Positions 8,222 through 18,530 are shown, numbered from the stretch's first letter. The stretch is 64,000 nt of DNA from JAJECS01 sp965198185 (GCA_965198185.1 CBDAOU010000001.1:248001-312000); one strand, 5' to 3'. Numbers and translations: made by a program. The notes: generated from the letters alone by a model not told the origin.

Positions 8222-9132
8222 CGATGACCAAGCGCACCTACCCCTGCGCGCCCACCATGACCGACGACGACGTGATCTGGTTCTGCCGCAACGGCTACTG
8301 GATCCTGGAAGGCGTGGTGCCGGACGAGATCAACCGGCGGGCGATGGACTATCTGGACGCACATCCGCACTCGGAACCCACGGAAATCCTGGAAGAGGAT
8401 TGGTTCGTCGAGAACGTGATCGTCAACCCCGCGGCAGCCGGGGCGGTGCGCTCGCTCCTCGGCGACAACTTCACGCTCCCCGTCCTGATGTCGAATCACC
8501 GGGGCACCGGCCCGCGGCATCCGCAGGACTGGCACCGGGACGGCGGCTCGCGCTACGGCCCGGAAGTCAACTACCTCCAGGTGTTCTATTACCCGCAAGC
8601 CGTGCCGCCGGAGATGGGCCCGACCGAGCTGCTGCCGGGCTCGCACTTTCTCTACCAGCGGGAAAAGCACATGGCGCACTACGACGCGGTCAAAGGGAGC
8701 GTCCTGACCGCCGCGCCGGCGGGCTCGATCTTCCTCACGTCCTACAACATCTGGCACCGGCGCGGGGCGCGCACGGCGCTGGAGTCGGCCGGGGTTCGCA
8801 ACCTGCTGAAATACAACTACTGGCGCACGGAAGACCCCAAGCGGGACTGGGTCCAAGAGCCGGACTTCGACATCGAGTTCGCCGACTTCGTGGTGGACAG
8901 CCTGCGCCACTCGGAGCTGATGCGCGACTGCGTGGATGCGGCCGAAATGTATTTCTGGCTCTGCGGCAAGTCCGACGAGTTCCGCTACCTGGGCGGGCAG
9001 GGCTGGCCGGGCGACATTCCCGAGAACAAGGCCACGCCGGAGGCGATCGCACGCACGCGCTACCGCCACCGCTACGGCGTGCCCGGAGACATGACCGATC
9101 GAGGGGATCGCCGGGCCGCGCGAATCTGGTGA
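8218..9132 (+). CDS. Phytanoyl-CoA dioxygenase family protein (paralogue 2)
   Basis: Second Fe(II)/2-oxoglutarate oxygenase of the PhyH family, about 304 residues. Iron ligands are in DWHRDGG (His106, Asp108) with the distal His in NIWHRRGA (about 180). It shares long identical stretches with the gene at 6854 (NGYWILE, VVPDEINRRA, PTELLPGSHFLYQREK). The start ATG 8218 overlaps the stop of the preceding small gene as ATGA. The next PhyH gene begins one base after this stop, so 7853-9986 looks like one transcription unit. Substrates unknown; duplicated copies may hydroxylate related compounds. Confidence 0.92.
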   Translation: MTMTKRTYPCAPTMTDDDVIWFCRNGYWILEGVVPDEINRRAMDYLDAHPHSEPTEILEEDWFVENVIVNPAAAGAVRSLLGDNFTLPVLMSNHRGTGPRHPQDWHRDGGSRYGPEVNYLQVFYYPQAVPPEMGPTELLPGSHFLYQREKHMAHYDAVKGSVLTAAPAGSIFLTSYNIWHRRGARTALESAGVRNLLKYNYWRTEDPKRDWVQEPDFDIEFADFVVDSLRHSELMRDCVDAAEMYFWLCGKSDEFRYLGGQGWPGDIPENKATPEAIARTRYRHRYGVPGDMTDRGDRRAARIW

Positions 9133-9133
9133 C

Positions 9134-9986
9134 ATGACCTGGGACATCGAGCGGCACGCGGCCGAAATCGAGCGCGACGGCTACACCATCCTGGAGCGCG
9201 TGCTGCCGCAGGCGGAGATCGAGGCCTCGGTCGCAGCGATCGAGGAGACCCTGGCCGCCGAGGAGACCATCGGGCGCAAATACGGCCTGCAGGGCGCCAA
9301 CCTGCGGATGGCGTTCAACGCGCAGGCCAAGCACCGGCACTTCCACGGCCTGCCGCTGCGGTACCCGGCGCCGGTTGAGGTGGCGCGGCGGGTGCTGGGC
9401 GACGAAATGTTTGCCCACGACGTCACCGTTCGCGTGCCCATGCCGACCGGGGAAAAGGACCACCAGCCGCTTCGGCGGCAACCTGCACGCCGACTGGAGC
9501 GATTTCACGGTCAAGCCGTTCGTCGGCGGACGGCACTACGCGATGGGCATACAAGCCGCCTGGGCCCTGACGGAGTTCTCAACAAAGACCGGCGGGCCGG
9601 TGGTCTGGCCGGGGTCGCACCTCACCACCGAGATTCCGCCCGAGGACTCGGTGTCGCTTCCGTCCGGATGGAAGATCGCCGAAGCGCCGGCGGGATCGGT
9701 GCTGATGTGGGATGCCAGCCTGTGGCACACCGGCGGCACCAACCGCGGCGACAACCCGCGCTACTCGCTGATCCTCTTCTTCCAGCGCTGGTGGGTGAAG
9801 GGCTTCAACGACGCCTATCGCTACATGCCCCCGGATATGCGCGCCCAGATGTCGCTGGCCGAACGCAAGCTCTGGGGGCTCGAAGCCGGAGTCCCGCCAA
9901 ATACGCACTTCCGCGGCATGAGCCCCGAGCAGATCGAGGCCCTGACGCCGGATGAGAAGGCCGTGCTCAACATCGCGGCGTACTAG
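9134..9986 (+). pseudogene. Phytanoyl-CoA dioxygenase family protein (third copy), one frameshift
   Basis: Third PhyH-type gene of the run, only distantly like the two before it. The first frame gives the N-terminal helix region (DIERDGYTILERVL-like) up to PTGEKDHQ at about 9465. The catalytic core then continues one base out of phase: FGGNLHADWSDF carries the HxD motif and DASLWHTGG the distal His, ending at 9986. The total length is one base over a multiple of three, so a single inserted base near 9466-9472 explains it. Otherwise complete, about 283 residues. Read-level checking would tell a lesion from an error. Confidence 0.85.
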
Positions 9987-10089
9987 GACGGTCCGCGGCG
10001 TGGTGGTGGGTCCATTGGCTTCGAGTTCGGACCGCCATGGAATCAGGTTTGCAGCGGGGGCAACGCCGCGGCCGGTGCTGGGGAATTCG

Positions 10090-10116
10090 AGATTCCTCGC
10101 CGAGCCTCGGAATGAC
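10090..10116. repeat. Dispersed AGATTCCTCGC...CGGAATGAC repeat, copy 1
   Basis: AGATTCCTCGCCGAGCCTCG followed by GAATGAC in a 233-base gap between the third PhyH gene and the RraA-like gene. A near copy occurs at 21535-21560. Both have imperfect dyad ATTCC/GGAAT ends and are intergenic, which fits a REP/dispersed palindrome family. No gene was seen in the surrounding 9987-10219. Confidence 0.65.
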
Positions 10117-10219
10117 ATTGATGGTGCGCGGAGAAGGGCCCACGACGCGCCCGCGTTGACGCCCATATGCCGCCGCGCATAGCATCGACCCGCAGCGCCA
10201 GCCAACCATAGGAGCCGGC

Positions 10220-10909
10220 ATGTCTGTATCCGGACCGCTTGACGAAGCCACGTTTGCCGCGCTCCAGGCTGCCGACAGCCCCACGGTTTCGAACGCCATC
10301 GAAGAGTTGGGCGTGCGCGACCACCGGGTTGGATTCGCCGGGTCGCGGGTGCGCTGCATGTTCCCCGAGTTGGGCGTGACGCTGGGATACGCCGTAACGG
10401 CGCAAATCGACACCACGGGACCCGGCCCGGTCGAGGTGGGCCGCGGCATGCGCGAGTTCGCCGAGCTTCTGGCCGCCGCTCCCAAGCCCGCAATCGTTGT
10501 CGTGCAGGACATCGGCCCGCACAAGGCACACGCCGCGATGTTCGGCGACTACGCCGCCACGCTCTACGGTGCCCTGGGCGCCGTGGCCTTCGTCACCGAC
10601 GGCGCCATCCGCGACGTGGATCAACTGCGCGAGATGCGCTTCTCCTGTTTCGCCGCGGGCACGTCGGTCTCCCACGGCAACCCCCGGCGCATCACGATGG
10701 ACATCCCGATCGAGATCGACGGCATGGTGGTAGAGCCGGGCGATCTGATCCACGGCGACGTGAACGGTCTGCTCAACGTACCGCTCGCCGCCGCTCCGGA
10801 CCTTCCGGCGCAGGTCGAGCACGTGCGCGCCACGGAGCGGGCGGCCATGGACGCACTGATCGGCCCGAACGCCTCGGTGGACGAGGCTCTCTCCCAGATG
10901 GGGCACTGA
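10220..10909 (+). CDS. RraA/HMG-aldolase-like family protein
   Basis: Member of the RraA fold (formerly dimethylmenaquinone methyltransferase-like) that includes RNase E inhibitor RraA and 4-hydroxy-4-methyl-2-oxoglutarate aldolase/oxaloacetate decarboxylase. About 229 residues from ATG 10220 with AGGAG upstream. The family signature FVTDGAIRDVDQL is clear at about 133-145, and the Gly-rich segment FGDYAATLYGALG precedes it. In this setting, next to a sugar epimerase and dioxygenases, an aldolase or decarboxylase role on a keto acid is more likely than RNase E control. It ends 3 bases before the next gene. Confidence 0.85.
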   Translation: MSVSGPLDEATFAALQAADSPTVSNAIEELGVRDHRVGFAGSRVRCMFPELGVTLGYAVTAQIDTTGPGPVEVGRGMREFAELLAAAPKPAIVVVQDIGPHKAHAAMFGDYAATLYGALGAVAFVTDGAIRDVDQLREMRFSCFAAGTSVSHGNPRRITMDIPIEIDGMVVEPGDLIHGDVNGLLNVPLAAAPDLPAQVEHVRATERAAMDALIGPNASVDEALSQMGH

Positions 10910-10912
10910 GCG

Positions 10913-11806
10913 ATGGCGCTGAAGTATTCGGTGGTGCTGGCGACGCTGGCGAGCAGCCCCGGCGGGCAGGTGTGGGAAAACCCCGACACGGTGCTTGGCG
11001 CGGTTGCCGACGCGGGCTACGACGGCGTCGACCTGGACGCCGAACCCGACCGCATCGACGAGGCGCTGTTCTACGGCGTGGTCGACAAGGCGCGGAACCT
11101 GGGGCTGCGGATTCCCTCGCTCCTGGGCGCCTGGGGCGGCTGGCACGCCGGGGAGGAGCGCGACCTGGCGTCGTCGGACGAGTCCAAGCGGCGCTACGCC
11201 GTGGATTACGCCAAGCGCTGCCTCGACCTGGGCGCGACGCTCGACGAGCCGCCGGTCTACGAGATCTGCGCGGTGTCGTTTGTGCCCGAGTATCCGGTAA
11301 CCACGATGCCGCTAATCGAGCTGCGGCGTCACTTCGAGCAGTCGGCACGCGAGATCGCGGACCACGCCGAATCCGTGGGCGTGCCGGTGGCCATCGAGCC
11401 CGTCAATCGCTTCGAGGGCTACGCCGGGTTCATGAACTCGGTCGTCGAGGCGGTTGCGGTCGTCGAGGCGGTCGGCTCCGACTACCTGGGCGTCGTGGCC
11501 GACTTCTTCCACCTCAACATCGAGGACGGCCCGGTCACCGAGGCGCTGCGGACCGCGGGCAAGCACCTGCGGCACATCCACCTTGCCGACAGCAACCGCC
11601 AGATGCCCGGAACCGGCCATCTCGACTTCAGCGACATCGTGCGCGTGCTGCACGCCATCGACTACCAGGGCTACCTCTCCATCGACTGCGTCCCCGCCAA
11701 GCCCGACTGGCGCACCGTGCTCACGTCCACCCGCGAGTTCATGGGGCAGGTCGAGGCAAGCGTGGATCTGCAGCGGCGCTTGTCGGCTGTTCCGTCAGGA
11801 CCCTAA
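10913..11806 (+). CDS. Sugar phosphate isomerase/epimerase-like TIM barrel
   Basis: Xylose-isomerase-like TIM barrel close to the D-tagatose/D-psicose 3-epimerase group. About 297 residues. Metal-site positions can be aligned as Glu162 (AIEPVNRFEG), Asp197 (VVADFFHLN), His223 (HIHLADSNR) and, where epimerases normally carry Glu, Asp258 (LSIDCV). The GTGHLDF motif is present. It is immediately downstream of the RraA-like gene and surely in the same operon, suggesting a joint role in breakdown of a sugar or sugar acid. Substrate unknown. Confidence 0.87.
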   Translation: MALKYSVVLATLASSPGGQVWENPDTVLGAVADAGYDGVDLDAEPDRIDEALFYGVVDKARNLGLRIPSLLGAWGGWHAGEERDLASSDESKRRYAVDYAKRCLDLGATLDEPPVYEICAVSFVPEYPVTTMPLIELRRHFEQSAREIADHAESVGVPVAIEPVNRFEGYAGFMNSVVEAVAVVEAVGSDYLGVVADFFHLNIEDGPVTEALRTAGKHLRHIHLADSNRQMPGTGHLDFSDIVRVLHAIDYQGYLSIDCVPAKPDWRTVLTSTREFMGQVEASVDLQRRLSAVPSGP

Positions 11807-11839
11807 GCAAGCCGCAGAGCCTCTCGGGGCGGAAACTCT

Positions 11840-14283
11840 ATGACTAGCTCGCAACCGGATCCACTACAAGACTTTTTCGGTTCTCCCCGACACGCACTCC
11901 CGACTACTTACGACGAGTGTCCCATCGACTCGTCGCGTCCCAATACCGAGACGACGACGAAATCGCCGCTCAAATCTCCGAACCGGATTCTTCACCCAAC
12001 CGCCTGTCTCCTATTGACCGCGATTCTGCTCCTTGCCTGTGGTCCCGACCCTAGCCCTGAGCTACCAGCAGTGCCGGCAATCGCTGGCACCGAACCGGCC
12101 GATGCCGCCTCGACTGAGGCAGCCAAATCCACGCAAGCTGAAGCCGTCAAGTCCACGGACGCTGAAGCAACCAAGCAAGATAACTCCGACTCTCCGCAGA
12201 TCACATTCTTCGAAGATTTCGATGGCACCAAGAAGCGAGCCATACTGTTACCCAATGGCACTTATGTTCTGGCCAACGGAACCCAATGCACGAAAGGCGA
12301 CGAATATACCATTTGCCACGCTCCCGTAATTGACGGCCATCAGCCAAGGTATCAATGTGGAAGTGGTGGAGGAGATTTTAGCCCTGAGACCTATGACCTA
12401 TACAATGCGAGTAATTTTTCCAAGGACTTCCTGCATTGGACTACTGAAGATTCAATTCTCATATTTGGATATGATGACGCCGTGTGGACGGCCAGCTTCA
12501 ATGATAAGTCGATCAGCAAATTAGTTGATGCTAGCCCTCCCATCGGCGCCGGAACTCCATCTGGACTAACATACGGGTTCTACGCCGATGCCTCACCAAA
12601 TGGACGCCAGATTGTGTATTCCAGTTGCGAATACGAAACTGAATATAGCAAGATCTGGCTAAGGGAGAATCCTGAGTATACGCATCCCGACAATATCGGC
12701 ACACCGCACTATGTTCGCGGCAAGCGCGACTACGAACTAGCAACAATAGACATTGATGGAAGCAGGTCTCAACGTCTTACCGTTCATCGGGGGCTTGATC
12801 TTTTTCCTGCCTGGTCTCCGGACGGCAAGCGCCTGGCGTTCATATCAAACCAAGACCAAGGAGAACCGCTGTCTGCTAGGAGCAAAAACGAGTATCGTCA
12901 GTTTCTATATACGATGGCCACTGACGGCTCTGATATACGCCGGATTGTGTCAGGTCGCGTCGCACTGTCGCCTCCGGTATGGTCGCCAGATGGCCGCTTT
13001 TTAGCGATCGTTACCATACAAGGCCAGCAGTGGCCTTATGGCTATTCACTCCGCACAGTTCGGTCTGACGGATCGAAAGTTCACACAATAGGTGAGATAC
13101 ACCCGTTCGAGATGGATCACGAGTACTTCCCGCTTCCTTCCTGGTCGCCTGATGGCAAGCGGATCGCATTTGTAACGGGCGAAGCGAGCCTCAGGAGCAT
13201 TTACACCGCGCTCCCAGACGGAACTGACGAACAACTGGTGGTCGAGGGAGTCGACGTGCGCCAGATTGCCTGGTCACCGGACGGATCGGAGATTCTCTAC
13301 GTTGCGGACTGGGTGTACCTGGTAGATCCCGACGGAAGCAACCTGCGCCGTTTGGAGGTGCCAGCCGAGGTAGGGTGGCGCATGGCCGACGCCGGTAGCA
13401 CCGCCCTTGCTGCGTGGTCGCCGGATGGCTCGATGATTGCGATTCACTATCCCGGTCGCCTGCTTGTCGCCATGAATCGTGACGGGACTCACCATCGCAT
13501 CCTTTACGAAGGCGATCTCCGGCCACGGTCCGCGCTTCCTACCAAGGAGCCGGTTTATCCAACAATTTGCTCCACCGGTCTCGTCGTGCCGGAGCCTGAA
13601 GCAAACCCCGGCCTCGTTAAGGACTGCGATATTCTTCTCACAGTGATCGAGGCGCTCGCCGGAGATTCCCCATTCCGCTGGAGTTCCGATCTTCCGATCA
13701 CCTCCTGGGAGGGCGTTGACATTCAGGGCTCGCCGCTTCGGGTGCGTGGATTGTGGCTCACGTATCAGGAGCTCACCGGTTCGATTCCCCCGGAACTCGG
13801 AGACCTGCACGCCCTGGATTACCTGAACGTCGCACATAACCGGCTGACCGGCGAGATCCCCCCGGAACTGGGCCGGTTGGCGAACCTGGAACAGCTTGAC
13901 CTCAGCGGCAATCAACTGACCGGGGCGATCCCCTCAGCGTTGGGTGACTTGACGGCGTTGCAGGAGCTGGACCTGAGCAATGCCACGCTAGACGGCGAGA
14001 TTCCCCCCGGAACTGGGCCGGCTAGCGAATCTCAAGCGGCTTGACCTCAGCGGCAATCAACTGACCGGGGCGATCCCCCCCGTTGGGTGACTTGACGGCG
14101 TTGCAGGAGCTGGAGCAATACCGAGCGAGCGGGACTTTCCCTCTAGAGCTGGCCAATCTCACCGAACTTAGATTCGTCGACTTCTCGAACACCTGGCTGG
14201 CCGTGACCGGCTGCATCTCGAGCGAGTTTTCGGACATCTGGGTGACCGGTAGCGGTCTCGATCGTTGCGAGGATGGAGGCTAG
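11840..14283 (+). pseudogene. Lipoprotein with TolB-type propeller and leucine-rich repeats, frameshifted 3' end
   Basis: Exported lipoprotein: a hydrophobic segment ending in LLLAC lies near residues 52-66, preceded by an unusually long N-terminus, so the true start may be later than ATG 11840. A low-complexity Ala/Thr/Glu linker follows, then a WD40-like propeller with at least five PD40 repeats (WSPDGKRLAF, WSPDGRFLAI, WSPDGKRIAF, WSPDGSEILY, WSPDGSMIAI), then plant-type LRRs (LTGEIPPELG). The frame breaks in a C-tract near 14004-14009 and again in a C7 tract near 14075. LRR sequence resumes in frame to the stop at 14281-14283. The 12.2-12.8 kb part is visibly AT-richer than the neighbours, suggesting transfer. 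Function unknown, probably surface binding. Confidence 0.75.
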
Positions 14284-15352
14284 CGCTTTGGCAGACAGCA
14301 GCGGCGCGGGGGCATCCAGCGCTCCAGCCAACGTTCAAGTAGTCCTGGCCCGCCGGCCGGCGGGCGTGCCGCACGTTGACGACTTTGAGCTCGTCGAGTC
14401 GCCGATTCCACGGCCTGCCGCGGGCGAGGTGTTCGTGCGCACGATCTATGTCTCCGTCGACCCCTATATGCGCGGGCGCCTCTGGGAACAGCCGCTGCGC
14501 GGGGAGCCCATTGCCCTCGGCCAGGTGATGATCGGCGAAGGCGTGGGCGAGGTGGTCTTTTCCAGCGACCCGCGTCTGCGAGAGGGCGAGATCGTGCGCG
14601 GCGAGTTCGGCTGGCAGAAATACGCCGTCACGACGCTGGAAGACCTCGAGATTATCGACCGCCAGGCTGCGCCGCTGTCGACCGCGCTCGGCATCCTGGG
14701 CATGCCGGGACTGACCGCGTACTACGGCATGCTCGAGGTGGCGCGGCCGCGCGCGGGCGAGACCGTGGTGGTCACCGGCGCCGCGGGGGCGGTGGGCAGC
14801 GCCGCGGGCCAGATCGCCAAGCTCCAGGGCTGCCGCGTGGTGGGCACCTGCGGCAGCGACGCCAAGTGCATGTACCTGGTCAACGAGCTTGGCTTCGACG
14901 CGGCGATCAACTACCGCTCCCAGCCGCTGGACGCCGCGCTCGACAGCGCCTGTCTCGACGGCATCGACGCGATCTTCGACAACGTGGGCGGCGACGTGCT
15001 GGAGGCCATGCTGCGGCGCATCAACCTCCACGCCCGCATCGCCCTCTGCGGCGCGATCTCGCAGTACCACTCCCAAGAGCTCGCGCCGGTGCCGCCGCAT
15101 TCGCGGACCCTCCACAGCCGCCGGGCGCGCATGGAGGGATTCCTGGTCAACGACTTCGAGGACCAGGACGCCGAGGCCACGGCCGCGCTCACCGAGTGGG
15201 TTTCGACCGGCCAGCTCACCTACCGCGAGAACATCGTGGCCGGCATCGAGAACGCCCCGGCCGCCTTCGTGGGCCTATTCACCGGCACCAACATCGGCAA
15301 GCAGCTGGTGCGCGTGAGCCCCGAAGAGGTGTCGGTCGTCGGCGCGGAGTGA
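14273..15352 (+). CDS. NADP-dependent MDR oxidoreductase (CurA/LTB4 dehydrogenase-like)
   Basis: Zinc-free medium-chain reductase that reduces alkenal/enone double bonds with NADPH. About 359 residues. The N-terminal GroES-like domain includes YVSVDPYMRGRL (about 59-70), and the Rossmann nucleotide site is VVVTGAAGAVGSAAGQ (about 165-180). The typical CGAISQY and MEGFLVNDF segments follow, so the protein looks complete. Its start overlaps the end of the frameshifted LRR gene by 11 bases. An MDR enzyme here may detoxify aldehydes made by oxygenases or take part in the same catabolic route; the substrate is unknown. Confidence 0.9.
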   Translation: MEASALADSSGAGASSAPANVQVVLARRPAGVPHVDDFELVESPIPRPAAGEVFVRTIYVSVDPYMRGRLWEQPLRGEPIALGQVMIGEGVGEVVFSSDPRLREGEIVRGEFGWQKYAVTTLEDLEIIDRQAAPLSTALGILGMPGLTAYYGMLEVARPRAGETVVVTGAAGAVGSAAGQIAKLQGCRVVGTCGSDAKCMYLVNELGFDAAINYRSQPLDAALDSACLDGIDAIFDNVGGDVLEAMLRRINLHARIALCGAISQYHSQELAPVPPHSRTLHSRRARMEGFLVNDFEDQDAEATAALTEWVSTGQLTYRENIVAGIENAPAAFVGLFTGTNIGKQLVRVSPEEVSVVGAE

Positions 15353-15371
15353 CCGAACGGTTCAGGCTGGA

Positions 15372-16013
15372 CTAGCCCGGGTCCACCCGCGCGGCCAGCT
15401 CGTTCCAGGCGGCCTCGACTCGGGCCACGGCGCTGAGGGTGGCGTAGGTGTCGGGCCACATGGCGTCCACGACTGCCTTGGCCTGGGCGCCGTCTCCCGC
15501 CGCCGCCAGCTGCTCGATCTCGGCGGTGTGTGCGGCGTGGCGGGCGGCGGTCTCACGTGCGAGCCGGGCATAGAGCTCCCGCGACGCCCGGAAATGCGCG
15601 AGGGCAAGGTCCGCGGTGGAGACCCCGGCGGATGGATCGTGCTCGGCGCGCTCGTCGCTCGTTGAATGCCCATACGCGGGCGGCAGGCGGGACCCGTCCT
15701 CCGCGTACATGGTGTGCGTCGGCTCGACGTGCGGCGTCACCGAGAGGTACATGATGACGGGCTCGTCGCCCACGACGCGCACCTGGTGCATCTCGTCCCG
15801 ACCGGCGAAGCACAGCTCGCCCGGACCCAGCACCGCGGTTTCGCCGTCGATCTCGAACTCGGCGCGGCCCTGCAGGATCAGAAATACCTCCGCGCCCAGG
15901 TCGTGGCTGTGGCGCGTGGCCACGTCGCCCGGCTCGAACCGCAGGAAGCGCGCCCGGATCTCGGGCGTGATGACGACGTTCTTGATATCGCGGCGATAGT
16001 CGAAGACTTGCAA
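15372..16013 (-). CDS. Cupin-domain protein
   Basis: About 213 residues. The N-terminal cupin barrel (about 20-95) has the metal site RHSHDLGAEVFLILQG (His35, His37, Glu42) and the later His76 (DEMHQV), and the C-terminal third is an Ala-rich helical region. Single-domain cupins of this kind often bind sugar acids or act as isomerases or dioxygenases; the exact role cannot be read from sequence. It shares strand with the broken oxidoreductase and ABC binding-protein genes upstream and probably forms one unit with them. Confidence 0.82.
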   Translation of the reverse strand: MQVFDYRRDIKNVVITPEIRARFLRFEPGDVATRHSHDLGAEVFLILQGRAEFEIDGETAVLGPGELCFAGRDEMHQVRVVGDEPVIMYLSVTPHVEPTHTMYAEDGSRLPPAYGHSTSDERAEHDPSAGVSTADLALAHFRASRELYARLARETAARHAAHTAEIEQLAAAGDGAQAKAVVDAMWPDTYATLSAVARVEAAWNELAARVDPG

Positions 16014-16022
16014 GCGGCATGG

Positions 16023-17121
16023 TTAAGCGGCTCCTTCCAGGTGCGCCAGCACGATATCGCGCACCAGCGCCACGTGCTCCACGGCCTCGCGGCCCGGCGT
16101 CAGCGGCTGCTCGCCGCGCGCGATGCAGTCCGCGAAGTGCTCGAGCTCCAGCTTGAAGGGGTTGGCCTGCCATGATCGGGTGGTCGTGGCGGGGTGGCCC
16201 TCGGCGTCGATCTGCTGCACGGTGACGCTCCGTCGGCAGGCCGCGGCTCCATCCCGTGGGGAACGACGCGATCACGCGATCGCGCGAGCCATAGACCGCA
16301 AGCGTCTCTTCGAAGCTGAACAGCTCCGGCAGGTCAACCCAGTTGCACACGGCCCGCGCGCCGCCGTCGTACTCCAACACGCTCGACAGGGCGACGCCGC
16401 CGGCCCATATGCTCGGTGCTCACCACGCGCCGCGGGGCGCCGAACATGCCGTGCAGATTGCCGATGTCGTGGATCATGCTGCCGCTGATGGCCCCGAACG
16501 CGCTGAGCGTGGCGGAGTCAACCGGTCGCGGCCCAGCGCCTCGGCGACGAGCCGGTTCGATTCGGCGCGCCCGGCCTCGATCACCGCAGGGGCCGGGAAG
16601 ATCGGACGGCACGTGGTAGTCGAACGTCGCCAGGTGCAGCGCGTTGTCGGGGTGCAGGTGGTTGACCTGGATGAAGCGCACGTCATCGATCTCAGCCACT
16701 CGCCGCTGCGCAAATTGATAGGCCGGGTCGTAGCGCTTCATGTAGGCCGCCTGATAGACGACGCCGGCGCGGTCGGCGGCGTCGGCCATGGCCTCCGCCT
16801 CGGCAACCGTGTAGCAGACGGGCTTCTCGACCAGGATGTGCTTGCCGGCCGCGGCAGCCGCGATGGCGGGCGGTGCATGCGAGCCCGAGTGGTGCAGACG
16901 ATCACGGCATCGATATCCGCCCGCTCGACCAGCTCGCGATAGTCGGCGTGCCGCCGCTCCGGCGGCACGCCGTAGGCGGCGCCGACGTGCGCCAGCAGCT
17001 CGCGCGACAGGTCGCACAGCCCGGCGATCTCGAACTCGCTCTGCAACTCGAGCAAGTGCGGCAGATGCTGAATCTGGGCAATACCGCCGCAGCCGATCAC
17101 GCCCAACCGAATCCTGCTCAT
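16023..17121 (-). pseudogene. Gfo/Idh/MocA-family oxidoreductase, several frameshifts
   Basis: NAD(P)-dependent sugar oxidoreductase gene recoverable only by joining frames. ATG 17121 opens with the Rossmann motif GVIGCGGIAQ and runs to about 16885. GKHILVEKPVCYT (the family EKP motif) through HLHPDNALHL follows in a second frame. A third frame carries part of the middle (VIEAGRAESNRLVAEALG), then the second frame returns (GSMIHDIGNLHGMFG). LEYDGGARAVCNW and the end NPFKLELEHFADCI use further frames to the TAA at 16023. At least four shifts are needed. Homology is clear along the whole 366-codon length. It is either a decayed gene or a poorly resolved stretch of assembly. Confidence 0.8.
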
Positions 17122-17182
17122 GATCCGCACCGCCTTGAATCTGGAATCGGCACGCGGCCTACTGAAGCGGGGGGCCCCTTGC

Positions 17183-18357
17183 CTAACCGCCGCTCAGGAC
17201 CTTGTAGCCGTAGTTTTCCTTGGTCCGTTCGGTCGGCGGGAGCACTTCCACGACGACCCTGGATAGACCCACGACCTCGCCGTCGGCGTCGAAGCTGTAG
17301 TCGTCGCCGAGGGCGCCGCTCCAGGTGATGTCGTAGAGGCAGTCCCGAAATCCGTCCGCGTCCTGGTCGTCGGTGGTCCGGCTGAGGCACTCCGCCGCGA
17401 TATAGACGGTGTCGTAGGCGGATCCGAGGTGCCAGGGGCAGGGTGATGTAGTCGTAGCGTTGCCTGAAGTCGGCGAGGACTTCCTGCGCCTTGGCGTTGT
17501 TGGGGTCGGGCGCGGCGGTGATGGCCTTCACCCCGGTGGCCGCGTCACCGGCAATCTCGAGCGCGGTGCTGCCCACGGTGATGGTTTCACCGTAGATCGG
17601 GCCCGCGTAACCCAATTCCCGCGCCTGCTTGATGATGGTGCCGGCCGCGAACTCGGCCTGCGGCGCGATGTGGAGCGCGTCCGGATTCGCCTCGAATAGC
17701 TTGGTCAACTGCGACCGGAAGTCGGTGATGTCGGATGCCAAATCGCTCCGCCGCAATCACGCTGCCGCCGTTCGTCTCAAACTGCGCGACGGAGGTGCGC
17801 CGGACACCCTCGGCGTAGTCGGTCTCCTCGGTGATGGTGGCCAGCGTGCGGATGCCGTCGGCCCAGAGCACGTCGCCGGTGCGCATGCCCACCTCGATAT
17901 CGCTGATCTGGGTGCGGAAGATGTAGTCGCCGGCGTCGGCGATATCGGGGTTGCTGGCCAGGCCGGAGAACAGCACCACGCCATCCGCCTCGGCCAGCGG
18001 CGCGACGCCAAGCATGGCGCCACTGCACGACGTCCCGAGAATGATCTTGACCCCGTCCACGTCGGTGAGCTTGTTGTAGGCGTTGATCGCGTCCTGGGCG
18101 TTGCACTTCGAGTCTTCGACAACCAGCTCTAGCCTGCGCCCGTTGATGCCGCCCGCGGCGTTGATCTCGTCAACGGCCATGATCTTGGCCTGATGGGCCA
18201 CCGTGCCGTAGGTCTCACCGGCGCCCGTAAGCGATTCCATGACGCCGATGCGATAGGGAGTTGCTTCTCCGGCGTCTTCGCCACAGGCCGCGAGAACTGA
18301 CGCCAAGGCAATCAGCAGCCCGAGCGCTATGGTTCGCTTCCAAAACGAGAGTCGCAC
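17183..18357 (-). pseudogene. ABC transporter substrate-binding lipoprotein (LivJ-like), two frameshifts
   Basis: Periplasmic-binding-fold lipoprotein of the branched-chain amino acid/amide (HAAT, LivJ) type. GTG 18357 has AGGA eight bases upstream; the signal peptide ends in SVLAAC. The mature part opens with YRIGVMESLTGAGETYG and VDEINAAGGINGRRLELVVED, both typical. The frame shifts near 17740 (to ASDITDFRSQLTKL) and near 17430 (to WHLGSAYDTVYIAAECL), ending with YKVLSGG and TAG at 17183-17185. With both repaired, about 391 residues, a normal length. No permease or ATPase genes are adjacent, so it may be an orphan receptor. Ligand unknown. Confidence 0.85.
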
Positions 18358-18530
18358 GCACAAATTCCTGAATGCTATCGGGCCCTCGCCGTGCAGTTTA
18401 GGCGGCCGGCGCATGAGGGGCGTCGATTGCATCACCGAAGCCGCGACCGAGGTCCGGAACGGCGCTCCGGCTCGCGCATATACGCTGGCGTCGCGACGAC
18501 CGCGCAGAATCCCGCGTCAACTCGACCGCA

